Of a stretch of DNA of 12,445 bases, positions 1 through 6,045 are shown piece after piece. Position numbers and translations under genes: made by a program. The DNA is from Burkholderiales bacterium. GTDB lineage: Bacteria > Pseudomonadota > Gammaproteobacteria > Burkholderiales > Chitinimonadaceae. How positions within the stretch are numbered: the stretch's first letter is position 1; each line of letters opens with the position of its first letter. The DNA is taken from positions 1 to 12,445 of the forward strand of contig JAFAKZ010000007.1 of NCBI GenBank assembly GCA_019234745.1, in the 5' to 3' direction. The notes beneath the pieces are model-generated. The model was not told the DNA's origin and did not search any database. It worked only from the letters and a program-made list of their open reading frames with translations.

Positions 1-78
1 GGCGGCGTTGACGGCCAGCATCAGGTCGGGCGTGGCGATATAGTTGTCGGTACCGGTAAAGCGCGCGGTATTGCTCAT
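1..78 (-). CDS. MoxR-family AAA ATPase, N-terminal fragment
   Basis: Only the first 26 codons lie in the window; the gene continues past the left edge on the minus strand. The start is an ATG read from bases 78-76. The visible residues include FTGTDNYIATPDLMLAVNAA, which resembles the N-terminus of MoxR-type AAA+ ATPases (CbbQ/NirQ/NorQ-like). In that family this segment directly precedes the strand leading to the P-loop. MoxR ATPases work as chaperone-like remodelling factors, usually with a von Willebrand factor A partner encoded nearby. The P-loop and the partner are outside the window, so the call rests on a short stretch. The gene is divergent from the MmcQ/YjbR gene across an 83-bp gap. 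That gap contains a 7-bp inverted repeat, TTGCCGC at 98-104 and GCGGCAA at 129-135, which could be regulatory. Confidence 0.65.
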   Translation of the reverse strand, partial: MSNTARFTGTDNYIATPDLMLAVNAA

Positions 79-161
79 CGTGAAATCCAATCGTCGGTTG
101 CCGCGATTGTAGGGATAGGTGCTATGGTGCGGCAAACGATTGCTTGCGTGGGAAGGCAGGA

Positions 162-509
162 ATGACGGTCAGCTTCGAGCAGTTGTGCGAGATGGCGCTG
201 CGGCTACCGGGCGTGGAGCGCGGTACATCCTATGGCACGCCGGCACTCAAGGTGGCGGGCAAGCTCATGGTACGTCTGAAGGAAGATGGCGGGGCCATCG
301 TGCTGCACGCAGATTGGGAAACGCGCGAATGGTTGTTGACCGTGTCGCCTGAGGTATTTTTCTTCACCGAGCACTACCGCAATCATCCCTATATGCTGGC
401 ACGGCTCGACAAGCTGGACGCGGAGTCACTACCTGCACATTTGGAACGTTGTTGGCGCCAAGTGGCGCCGAAGCGCCTGCTGGCGAACTATCCAAACTCG
501 GCAAATTGA
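162..509 (+). CDS. MmcQ/YjbR family protein
   Basis: This is a 115-residue protein of the MmcQ/YjbR family, small single-domain proteins with a double-wing or CyaY-like fold that are often labelled DNA-binding. The biological role is not established. Visible family signatures are PGVERGTSYGTPALKV (residues 16-31), the central KLMVRLKEDGGAIVLHAD (34-51), FFFTEHYRNHPY (66-77) and the C-terminal WRQVAPKRLLANY (98-110). These match the usual order and length for the family. ATG 162 was chosen because GGAAGG at 151-156 lies 5 nt upstream as a ribosome binding site. A TTG 18 nt further upstream is in frame, but it would bury that site inside the coding region. The gene reads rightward and converges on the TerB-like gene. 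Confidence 0.88.
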   Translation: MTVSFEQLCEMALRLPGVERGTSYGTPALKVAGKLMVRLKEDGGAIVLHADWETREWLLTVSPEVFFFTEHYRNHPYMLARLDKLDAESLPAHLERCWRQVAPKRLLANYPNSAN

Positions 510-525
510 ACGCTACGATTGCCTC

Positions 526-546
526 GTTCTCGCCGAAGGCGGGAAC
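526..546. terminator. Hairpin between convergent genes
   Basis: GTTCTCGCC (526-534) and GGCGGGAAC (538-546) can form a 9-bp stem with one G-T wobble and a 3-nt GAA loop. It sits in the 46-bp gap between the ends of two convergent genes, where a shared terminator is expected. There is no T-tract on either side, so it is not a canonical intrinsic terminator. Confidence 0.3.
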
Positions 547-555
547 CCAGCACTA

Positions 556-969
556 TCAGCGGGCGAATGCCGCTTCGATATCGGCCAGCGTCAAATGCCA
601 GCGGTCCAGCATATGGGTGAACACGGCCAGCTCGTTTTCCGTGATGCTCTTGTCGGCCTTGGCCAGGTCGAGCGCCAGGGTGCTTACGAGCAGCTGCTTT
701 GGCGGGTCGGTCACGTCTTCCAGCAGGTGGTCGATGCGCGTACGGTCGATCAGGCGGATGCGGCCGTCTTCGTCTGCTTCGTCGGAGAGGTCGTTGCAGT
801 AGGTATGCAACACTTCGATGAAATGCGTGCGGCTGATATCCAACGCGTCGTAGATGTGCAGCTTTTCCAGGCTGTCGATCTCACGTGGGTCCAGGTTGCC
901 GTCGCTCATCATCATCACGATCAGCAGGCGGGCCATGGCTTCTGGGCTGTTGGCGGCGTATTTCTTCAT
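556..969 (-). CDS. TerB-like domain protein
   Basis: This is a 137-residue, mostly helical protein with the internal pseudo-repeat of the TerB/DjlA-N fold. An acidic motif MMMSDGNLDPREIDSLEKL lies at residues 19-37, and a second, similar one, LAKADKSITENELAVF, at 102-117. TerB domains are linked to tellurite resistance and general stress in many bacteria, but lone TerB-like proteins are widespread and have no settled function. No terC, terD or terE partner is visible. The start ATG (969-967) overlaps the stop of the upstream thioesterase gene as ATGA, so translation of the two is probably coupled. No signal peptide or membrane segment is seen, which implies a cytoplasmic protein. Confidence 0.72.
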   Translation of the reverse strand: MKKYAANSPEAMARLLIVMMMSDGNLDPREIDSLEKLHIYDALDISRTHFIEVLHTYCNDLSDEADEDGRIRLIDRTRIDHLLEDVTDPPKQLLVSTLALDLAKADKSITENELAVFTHMLDRWHLTLADIEAAFAR

Positions 970-1406
970 GTTGCTGGTATCTCCAAGCCCAGCGCTGCGC
1001 GGAATTCGGGCGGCACGCTTACGGGCTTACGCGCTTCGTAGTCAAAGAAAAGGATGCCAGTCTTGGCATGCAGTATGTCACGTTCGTCGGACTTGCGGGT
1101 GAGTCTGTAGTAAAAGTCACAACCGTATTTGTTGAAATCGTCTACGGCAAGCGACGCATCCAGTTCATCCCCCCAAAAGGCTTCCGCCTTGAACACCAGG
1201 ACGGCATCGGTGAGGATAATTCCGCGGCCGGCGATGTCCAATTCCGTGAAGCCCAGCGAGTGTATGAAGCGTATGCGCGCCTCGTGCACCAGCCTTAGCG
1301 CCGCGTCGTTGCCCATATGTCCACCGTAGTTAATCTCGCCGATGCCAATGTTGATCTGCGTCAAGAAATGGGACTTGTTGGGGAGTGTGAGTTGGACGCG
1401 TGCCAT
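966..1406 (-). CDS. Hotdog-fold acyl-CoA thioesterase family protein
   Basis: This is a 146-residue single-domain protein of the 4HBT/FadM-YbgC thioesterase superfamily, which hydrolyses acyl-CoA thioesters in the cytoplasm. The signature region is INYGGHMGND (residues 25-34), followed by HEARIRF (41-47). It aligns with the canonical D-x-x-GH-[VM]-NN helix and the [EH]EAR segment. At the position of the usual catalytic Asp there is Asn26; an INYGGH form appears typical of one subfamily, so this need not mean loss of activity. The substrate is unknown. The gene is first in a leftward two-gene unit, and its stop overlaps the TerB-like start by 4 nt. No strong ribosome binding site is visible upstream. 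It is divergent from the universal stress protein gene over 92 bp. Confidence 0.82.
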   Translation of the reverse strand: MARVQLTLPNKSHFLTQINIGIGEINYGGHMGNDAALRLVHEARIRFIHSLGFTELDIAGRGIILTDAVLVFKAEAFWGDELDASLAVDDFNKYGCDFYYRLTRKSDERDILHAKTGILFFDYEARKPVSVPPEFRAALGLEIPAT

Positions 1407-1498
1407 GGTGTAAATATGGTTAAGGATGCGATGCAGTGTAAGCGCGCCAGGCCCGATCCATCAAATGCGGCCTATAGTGAGGGAAAAAGGAGGGTCTT

Positions 1499-1951
1499 AT
1501 GTACAAGCGAATCCATGTTCCCGTCGACGACAGCGAGACCTCGCGCCAAGCCTTGCTGGAGACGACCAAGTTCTGCTGTGATCAATGCGCCAAGACGCGG
1601 CTTGTCCACGTCGTCGATCTCGCACAGTTCACCTGGGGTGGCGCGGAGTTCGTCGATGTGGGCGAGCTGCAGAGCAATCTGCGTGAAACGGGCAACAAGG
1701 TGCTGGAAAGCGCGGCCAGCCTGATGCGCGAAAACGGCGTGGAAGTGGAAACGGCCCTGATCGAGATCTGGGGCGGCCATATTGCCAACGCCATCATCGA
1801 GGATGCGCGACGCTGGCCGGCCGATATCATCGTCATGGGTTCGCACGGCTGGACAGGGCTGGACCACCTGCTCTTGGGTAGCGTAGCCGAGGGCGTTGTA
1901 CGCCATGCCCCACTGCCGGTCTTGATTTTTCCCATCAAACGTAAAAAATAG
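1499..1951 (+). CDS. Universal stress protein (UspA family)
   Basis: This is a 150-residue, single-domain Usp. The N-terminal strand with the conserved acidic residues is IHVPVDDSETS (residues 5-15). The nucleotide-binding signature G-2x-G-9x-G-S is intact: GSHG at 114-117, nine residues, then GS at 127-128, followed by VAEGVVRHAPLPVLIF. This places it among the ATP-binding, MJ0577-like Usps. These are cytoplasmic proteins, usually dimeric, induced by starvation or other stress. The start has a near-perfect ribosome binding site AAGGAGG (1487-1493), 5 nt before ATG. A TATAGT at 1473-1478 could be a -10 element, but no matching -35 is seen. The gene is divergent from the thioesterase gene and precedes the radical SAM gene. 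Confidence 0.93.
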   Translation: MYKRIHVPVDDSETSRQALLETTKFCCDQCAKTRLVHVVDLAQFTWGGAEFVDVGELQSNLRETGNKVLESAASLMRENGVEVETALIEIWGGHIANAIIEDARRWPADIIVMGSHGWTGLDHLLLGSVAEGVVRHAPLPVLIFPIKRKK

Positions 1952-1957
1952 CTGCCT

Positions 1958-1979
1958 GCGGCGGGCGTTTGCCTGCCGC
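1958..1979 (+). other. Hairpin between usp and the radical SAM gene
   Basis: GCGGCGGGC (1958-1966) pairs with GCCTGCCGC (1971-1979) in a 9-bp stem with one wobble and a GTTT loop. It starts 7 nt after the usp stop and ends 20 nt before the GTG start of the next gene. It has no T-tract, so it may attenuate, protect the mRNA end or affect initiation of the downstream gene rather than act as a simple terminator. Confidence 0.4.
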
Positions 1980-1999
1980 CCATCATCCAAGTTACTACT

Positions 2000-2872
2000 G
2001 TGTCCGATACTCCTGCAAAAGCCGTCATCCCGCTCGCCGTTACCGATCACCGCCGCGACATCCTTGGTTTCCAGTACGTCTATCCTGTCGTGTCACGGCG
2101 GGCCGGGGGGGTGTCGGTCGGCATCAACCTGAATCCAAACAATGCCTGCAACTGGCGTTGCATCTACTGCCAGGTGCCCGACCTCACACGCGGCAACGCG
2201 CCGGAGATCGATCTGGCCCTGCTGGAAGAAGAGTTGGATGCGCTATTGCACGACATCGTCCACGGCGACTTCATGGCGCGCAATGTGCCGGAGGAAGTGC
2301 GGCGCGTGAACGATATCGCCTTCTCGGGCAACGGGGAGCCCACGGCCAGCCGACAGTTTGGCGAGGCGATCGCCATTGCGGCGAAGCTGATGGAAAAGTA
2401 TGGTCTGCTGGGCAGTATCAAGCTGGTGCTCATCACCAACGGCAGCCAGCTCTATAAGCCGGCGGTGCAGGATGCGGTAGCGCGGATGCGCGAGTTGAAC
2501 GGCGAGGTCTGGTTCAAGTTCGACCGGGCGCCGGTGGAGGGCTATTCCGAGGTTAACCAGATTGCTTTGACGACGGAGCAGGTGAAGCGCCACCTGGCGG
2601 CAGCGACGGCACGCTGCACGACATGGATACAGACCTGCATGTTCGCCATCGACGGCAAGCCGCCAGCCGACTGGGAGGTGGAGGCCTACCTGGGCGTACT
2701 GACAGAGGCTGCGCAAGCCGACGCCAAGCCGGCAGGTGTGCTGTTGTACGGTTTGGCGCGGCCTTCCACGCAGCCCGAGGCACTGCGCCTGGCGCGTGCG
2801 CCGGAGGAGTGGATGCAAGCGCTGGCGGCGCGGATCGAGGCCTTGGGCTTGAGTGTGAAACTCAGTCTCTAG
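2000..2872 (+). CDS. Radical SAM protein
   Basis: This is a 290-residue radical S-adenosylmethionine enzyme. The [4Fe-4S] cluster motif is CNWRCIYC (Cys50, Cys54, Cys57; CX3CX2C), preceded by NLNPNNA. FSGNGEPT (residues 108-115) corresponds to the SAM-binding GGEP region, and LVLITNGSQLY follows about 25 residues later. The overall pattern is that of a lone radical SAM domain without a second cysteine-rich cluster. The substrate is unknown, and no obvious partner gene is adjacent. The start is GTG at 2000. The frame is closed upstream by the usp stop at 1949-1951, and there is no ATG before residue 91, so GTG is the only sensible start. No Shine-Dalgarno sequence is visible before it. Expression may depend on read-through from usp. 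Confidence 0.85.
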   Translation: MSDTPAKAVIPLAVTDHRRDILGFQYVYPVVSRRAGGVSVGINLNPNNACNWRCIYCQVPDLTRGNAPEIDLALLEEELDALLHDIVHGDFMARNVPEEVRRVNDIAFSGNGEPTASRQFGEAIAIAAKLMEKYGLLGSIKLVLITNGSQLYKPAVQDAVARMRELNGEVWFKFDRAPVEGYSEVNQIALTTEQVKRHLAAATARCTTWIQTCMFAIDGKPPADWEVEAYLGVLTEAAQADAKPAGVLLYGLARPSTQPEALRLARAPEEWMQALAARIEALGLSVKLSL

Positions 2873-2896
2873 GGGGCCTCTGCTGGCCAGAGACTG
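2863..2896 (+). other. Two-part hairpin spanning the radical SAM stop codon
   Basis: CAGTCTCT (2863-2870) pairs perfectly with AGAGACTG (2889-2896). Inside it, GGCC at 2875-2878 can pair with GGCC at 2885-2888. The stop codon TAG (2870-2872) lies at the inner edge of the outer stem. The structure sits directly upstream of the terminator hairpin at 2904-2927 and may stabilise the 3' end of the mRNA. Confidence 0.4.
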
Positions 2897-2903
2897 AAAG
2901 CAA

Positions 2904-2930
2904 AAGAGCGCACCGATGTGCGCTCTTATT
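2904..2930. terminator. Bidirectional intrinsic terminator
   Basis: AAGAGCGCAC (2904-2913) and GTGCGCTCTT (2918-2927) form a perfect 10-bp stem around a CGAT loop. On the plus strand it is followed by ATTGTT and ends the radical SAM transcript. On the minus strand the stem runs into TTTTG and would end the XRE-type regulator transcript, whose stop is at 2959. Its position between two convergent genes supports a shared role. Confidence 0.8.
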
Positions 2931-2958
2931 GTTCAGGTCGTACCACGACAGAGCCGGA

Positions 2959-3282
2959 TCAGTTCGTCGGACCCTTGTCGCCCGGTTCGGCCTCCTGCTT
3001 CGCTTTTACGGCTTTCTGCAGGCTCTTGTACAGGTCGGGGTGGTTGTCGCGCAGATAGTCGATGATTTCGAAATCTTCGCGGCGTACGCGGCTCAAATCC
3101 AACTGTTCGACATGGACCAAACGGAGCAGCTCGCGTACCGGCTTCGGCATATTGCGGCCGCTCTCGTAGCGCGAGCCACCGCTTTGCGTGACACCGATGC
3201 GGGTCCAGAATTCCTGCTGATTCAGTCCAAGCTTGCGCCGGATTTCCTTTGGATTGAATACCTTTTCGAACAGTTTCATCAT
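2959..3282 (-). CDS. XRE-type helix-turn-helix regulator
   Basis: This is a 107-residue protein with an N-terminal Cro/C1-like helix-turn-helix at about residues 10-60. The segments are IRRKLGLNQQEFWTRIGV and then TQSGGSRYESGRNMPKPV, corresponding to helices 2 and 3 and the following loop. The common XRE form is TQSTISRYERG; here GG replaces the usual residues at the start of the recognition helix. The C-terminal part (65-107) is charged and probably helical, with a polar tail, and has no recognised domain. It is likely a DNA-binding repressor or activator; the target is unknown and no toxin partner is adjacent. Two ATG codons are adjacent. The site GGAAG lies only 3 nt before the first (3282) but 6 nt before the second (3279), so the real start may be the second. 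Confidence 0.85.
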   Translation of the reverse strand: MMKLFEKVFNPKEIRRKLGLNQQEFWTRIGVTQSGGSRYESGRNMPKPVRELLRLVHVEQLDLSRVRREDFEIIDYLRDNHPDLYKSLQKAVKAKQEAEPGDKGPTN

Positions 3283-3389
3283 GCGCTTCCGCGTCTTTGC
3301 AAATATGGGTTCGTCATGAGGCAGCGCGCCTGCTCTTATGCGCTACCGCTACCTCTCGTTTTCCTCTCACCCAAGCGGTGCGACCTGCC

Positions 3390-3716
3390 ATGCCAATCCG
3401 GCATGAGAGCGTCATTCAATTTCACTTGCTTATAAGCATCATCTTACTTGGTTGTTCGTCTATGCGCGAGGCATATTGTGAACAAACTTTAACCTCCCAG
3501 CCTGACGCAACGTGTTGTCGTGCAAATCCATCCGCATTGGGCTGTCGTGGTGTCTTGCTTTGGGGCGGGACGTGCGGAGAAGTTTCGATCCTGACGGGGC
3601 TTGATCATCAAATTTTCTGGATAAAGCCTGGGACGCTAGGTGCAGGGCTTGTTACACTTTGTCAGCGCTCAAGAGGAATTGTCCATGTGACGGCCTGCGG
3701 CTATCGGGTAGAGTGA
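3390..3716 (+). CDS. Doubtful small lipoprotein-like reading frame
   Basis: This is an open frame of 108 codons with an ATG at 3390. The N-terminus has a hydrophobic stretch LLISIILLGC (residues 13-22) ending in a lipobox-like LLGC, so it could be a lipoprotein with Cys22 as the acylated residue. The rest has several cysteines and the segment WGGTCGEVSILTGLDHQIFW. I recognise no family. Points against it are that no ribosome binding site precedes the ATG, third codon positions are close to evenly A/T and G/C where neighbours strongly favour G/C, and the ATG lies inside an inverted repeat. It could be a recently acquired orphan gene, a decayed gene or chance. Confidence 0.22.
   Translation: MPIRHESVIQFHLLISIILLGCSSMREAYCEQTLTSQPDATCCRANPSALGCRGVLLWGGTCGEVSILTGLDHQIFWIKPGTLGAGLVTLCQRSRGIVHVTACGYRVE
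3427..3438. promoter_or_regulatory. 12-bp perfect palindrome, candidate operator
   Basis: TGCTTATAAGCA is a perfect dyad in the gap between two divergently oriented regulator genes, and it contains a -10-like TATAAG. It could be the operator of either neighbour. A 12-bp palindrome is not rare enough by chance in 12 kb to be sure. Confidence 0.3.
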
Positions 3717-3918
3717 CGTGCTTTGCTCGACAGATAAGGCCACGGCGTCGGATATCGAGACAGTAGGGGGAAGCACCGCGCATGGAGTCAAACAGAATGC
3801 GGTGACTATGTCTCGGTGCGAGCCATCTCCGCGAGCAAGGGTGCCTCTGACCAAGATCTGGGGTTCCCTAAGGTTGTGCCCGTCTTAGCGAGATTGAACG
3901 CATCCAGGAAAAAACAAT

Positions 3919-4554
3919 ATGAGTACCTTGGTCGATAAAATTGTTCAGGCGATTCGGGGAGATATCTACAACGGTACCCTGCACCCCGGCTTTCCACTCA
4001 AACAGGTAGAGCTGGCCAATCGCTACGGTGTCAGCCCCATCCCGCTACGCGAGGCATTGCAGCGGCTGCAGATGGAAGGGTTGGTCGAGTATTTTGCCTA
4101 TCGTGGTGCCATCGTGGCACGACTGCGCTTGGCCGAGGCGCGCGATATCGCCGACATCCGCAATGCGCTCGAAGCGCTTGCATTCAAGATTGCCGTGCCG
4201 ACTCTCGATGAAGAGCAGTTGCAGCGCCTAGAGCGCGTCACCAACGAGTTGGAGTCGCCCAAGTCCTACCAGAACGCGGCGTTCTTCCTCGAGAAGATCA
4301 TGGAATACTTCACGGTGCTGCTGGCCAATAGCAACCGCCCGCTGCTCTTGGAGATGATACACACCAATCTCAAGGGCGCCGTGCGCTACTATGCCGAGCT
4401 GCTGCGTCGTCGCGACGGTAGCCCACTGGAAGCGCCGTCGCGGCTGGACTACCTGGCTGCCATCCGAGCAGACGACGTGCCGGGCCTGCTGAAGATGATG
4501 GAAGCGCGTCACGCGGCGTATGTCGCCGCGTTCGATACCTTCCTGGAAGAATGA
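3919..4554 (+). CDS. GntR-family regulator with FCD domain
   Basis: This is a 211-residue transcription factor of the FadR/FCD branch of GntR. Residues 3-70 form the winged helix: KIVQAIRGDIYNGTLHPG, then LANRYGVSPIPLREALQRL (recognition helix), then MEGLVEYFAYRGAIVA (wing). Residues 75-205 are an all-helical ligand-binding FCD-type domain. The usual FCD metal-site FH pair is replaced around residues 129-131 by EYF, while His198 in RHAAY near the C-terminus is kept. Metal binding may therefore be altered. FCD regulators commonly sense small organic acids or acyl metabolites; the ligand here is unknown. AGGA at 3906-3909 precedes ATG by 9 nt. The gene converges on the patatin-like gene, so the latter is not an operon partner but could still be a target. 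Confidence 0.92.
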   Translation: MSTLVDKIVQAIRGDIYNGTLHPGFPLKQVELANRYGVSPIPLREALQRLQMEGLVEYFAYRGAIVARLRLAEARDIADIRNALEALAFKIAVPTLDEEQLQRLERVTNELESPKSYQNAAFFLEKIMEYFTVLLANSNRPLLLEMIHTNLKGAVRYYAELLRRRDGSPLEAPSRLDYLAAIRADDVPGLLKMMEARHAAYVAAFDTFLEE

Positions 4555-4555
4555 G

Positions 4556-4579
4556 AAAGGGGCCGCAAGGCCCCTTTTT
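4556..4579. terminator. Strong bidirectional intrinsic terminator
   Basis: AAAGGGGCC (4556-4564) and GGCCCCTTT (4569-4577) form a 9-bp GC-rich stem with a stable GCAA tetraloop, followed on the plus strand by a run of five T. It begins 2 nt after the GntR stop codon. On the minus strand the same stem is followed by TTTCTCATTC and serves the patatin-like gene, which ends at 4588. Confidence 0.9.
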
Positions 4580-4587
4580 ACTGCTGC

Positions 4588-5832
4588 TTAGCGCTCGCTC
4601 TCCGCATGCAGGAAGTGGTCCAACTGGTCCAGCGCGAAGTAGAGCTTGTCCAGCCCTTCTGTGGGGTGCGGCCGCGTGTCGAAGCGCTCCCAGTAGCGGT
4701 CGTGCGCCTTGCGCGACAGCCATCGTTCCTGCTCGAGCACGGTACGGTCCAACGTAATGCCATGCTTGGCAAACATGGGGGCCAGCTGGTCGGCGCGGCG
4801 GCGCAGATCGGCCCGCGTGTGCTGGTAGGCGTGCTCGCACATATTCTCGCGGTCGGCATAGCTGAACACGTTCGAGAAGAAAATCTCCTCATCGCCGTGG
4901 CTGGGCTCGAACAGGACCACGTCGGCGCCTTCGTAGATGTGGGCGTAGCTCTGCATGCCCACACGCATGCGCGAATGGATGATGGAGCGAAAGGTCTGCG
5001 ACAGCACTACGGGCAGGCCGCCCCGCATCAGACGGTCGCGCGTATCGGGGTGGCCGTGCGGTGCCAGGCGGGCGTCGAAGGGGACGATGGGATTGACGCA
5101 GATGACCAGGTCGGACTTCTCGTCCAGGCTGATCGAGGCGTGCAGCGTCTTCTTCAGGGCGCCATCCACATAGTAGTCGCCGTCGATTTCCACGGGCGGG
5201 AACAGGCCGGGCAGGGCGGCGGACGCCTGCACGGCCTTCGAGATCGGTACGTGGTTGTGATGGCTATCGCCGAAGTTCACCGAGCGGCCCGTGTCGAGGT
5301 CGGTCGCCACGATGTAGAGCTTGTTCTTTAGCTGGCGGAAGTCGTTGGTGCGGCCGTTGGCACTGAAGACGCGTGTGAAGAAGCGGTCGATTTCTTCATT
5401 GTCGAACATGCCCGTCGGCAAGGCATGCGCCAGCTGCATCAGGGCGCCGGTCATGCCGACCTCGCGTGGGCGCGTGATGAACTGCCAGAAGGCATCGACC
5501 ATCAGTTCTGGGATCGCCGCCGCACCACGCAGATACTCGCGGTAAGCCGGCTTCAGGAACTGGCTGGGTTCGAGCTTGACCGAGTGTCCACGGTTCGTGA
5601 TGAAAATGTCGTACATCTCGGCCGGCGAGATGCGGTTGGCTAGTGCGGCCGAGATGAAGCCGCCTGCGCTCACGCCGACGTAGACGTCGAGATCGGTAAA
5701 GTCGATGCCGACAAGGGTCTCGGAGAGGGCACAAAGCGCACCGATTTCGTAGATGGCGCCAAGTGGGCCACCGGCGGCCAGGTTGAGGCCGACGCGGGCC
5801 GTCGAGGTAGGTGCTTTATGGGCATGGGGCAT
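4588..5832 (-). CDS. Patatin-like phospholipase
   Basis: This is a 414-residue patatin-fold acyl hydrolase with a Ser-Asp dyad. The oxyanion-hole loop is GGPLG (residues 21-25), the nucleophile elbow is GVSAG (Ser55), and the catalytic Asp is in YVDGAL (Asp223). Such enzymes release fatty acids from phospholipids or other lipid esters. About 150 extra residues after the catalytic Asp are charged and have no recognised domain. No signal peptide is seen, so it is probably cytoplasmic or peripheral. ATG 5832 was chosen because GGGAG stands 7 nt upstream and the sequence MPHAHKAPTSTARVGLNLAAGG gives a compact N-terminus. An ATG 14 codons upstream (5874) lacks a site. A role in storage-lipid turnover is suggested only by the nearby phasin and wax-ester genes. 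Confidence 0.88.
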   Translation of the reverse strand: MPHAHKAPTSTARVGLNLAAGGPLGAIYEIGALCALSETLVGIDFTDLDVYVGVSAGGFISAALANRISPAEMYDIFITNRGHSVKLEPSQFLKPAYREYLRGAAAIPELMVDAFWQFITRPREVGMTGALMQLAHALPTGMFDNEEIDRFFTRVFSANGRTNDFRQLKNKLYIVATDLDTGRSVNFGDSHHNHVPISKAVQASAALPGLFPPVEIDGDYYVDGALKKTLHASISLDEKSDLVICVNPIVPFDARLAPHGHPDTRDRLMRGGLPVVLSQTFRSIIHSRMRVGMQSYAHIYEGADVVLFEPSHGDEEIFFSNVFSYADRENMCEHAYQHTRADLRRRADQLAPMFAKHGITLDRTVLEQERWLSRKAHDRYWERFDTRPHPTEGLDKLYFALDQLDHFLHAESER

Positions 5833-5897
5833 GGGGAGTCTCCCGTAGAGACGGGTGTCGCGTCCTGTCAGCATCAGGCTGTGCGTGCAGCCTTGCT

Positions 5898-5950
5898 ATT
5901 TCAATGCTGGATGACGCTGTTTTCAAAAGATTCGGATGAGTCCTTTGAAA
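5898..5950 (-). promoter_or_regulatory. Candidate promoter and inverted repeat upstream of the patatin gene
   Basis: On the minus strand TTGAAA (5926-5921) and TGAAAT (5903-5898) are separated by exactly 17 bp, a reasonable sigma-70 arrangement pointing at the patatin gene. The -35 lies inside one arm of an inverted repeat, TTTCAAA (5921-5927) and TTTGAAA (5944-5950), separated by 16 bp. A regulator bound there would overlap the polymerase site. This is inferred from sequence only. Confidence 0.4.
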
Positions 5951-6005
5951 GCAGCGCGTGACGCATCGCGCAGGCTCGAAGATGGCCAGTGCAGCGCGAT
6001 GCGAT

Positions 6006-6027
6006 GCCGCCCCACGGGTGGGGCGGC
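6006..6027 (-). terminator. GC-rich hairpin downstream of phasin
   Basis: GCCGCCCCA (6006-6014) and TGGGGCGGC (6019-6027) form a perfect 9-bp stem with a 4-nt loop, 18 bp after the phasin stop. There is no T-tract on the minus strand, so it may end transcription inefficiently or protect the 3' end of the mRNA. Confidence 0.5.
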
Positions 6028-6045
6028 ACGCGTGGCTAAAGCCGA

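Larger units (their letters stand above)
3283..3918. other. Long gap with lower GC content
   Basis: This 636-bp stretch separates the divergent XRE-type and GntR-type regulator genes. It looks less GC-rich than the flanking genes, especially at 3400-3720. Nothing in it is a confident gene. It holds an inverted repeat CATGCC/GGCATG (3389-3394 and 3400-3405), a 12-bp perfect palindrome (3427-3438) and a doubtful 108-codon frame. Promoters for both regulators should lie here, but I cannot place a convincing -35/-10 pair. Confidence 0.6.

Noticed and set aside
556..969. A tellurite-resistance operon
   Set aside because: Only a lone TerB-like domain is present; none of the terC, terD or terE type genes are seen nearby.
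2959..3282. XRE protein as the antitoxin of a toxin-antitoxin pair
   Set aside because: No small toxin-like gene is adjacent in the same direction, and the gene ends in its own terminator.
4606..5331. 241-codon plus-strand frame opposite the patatin-like gene
   Set aside because: It is an antisense shadow with no recognisable motif; the patatin motifs are on the other strand.
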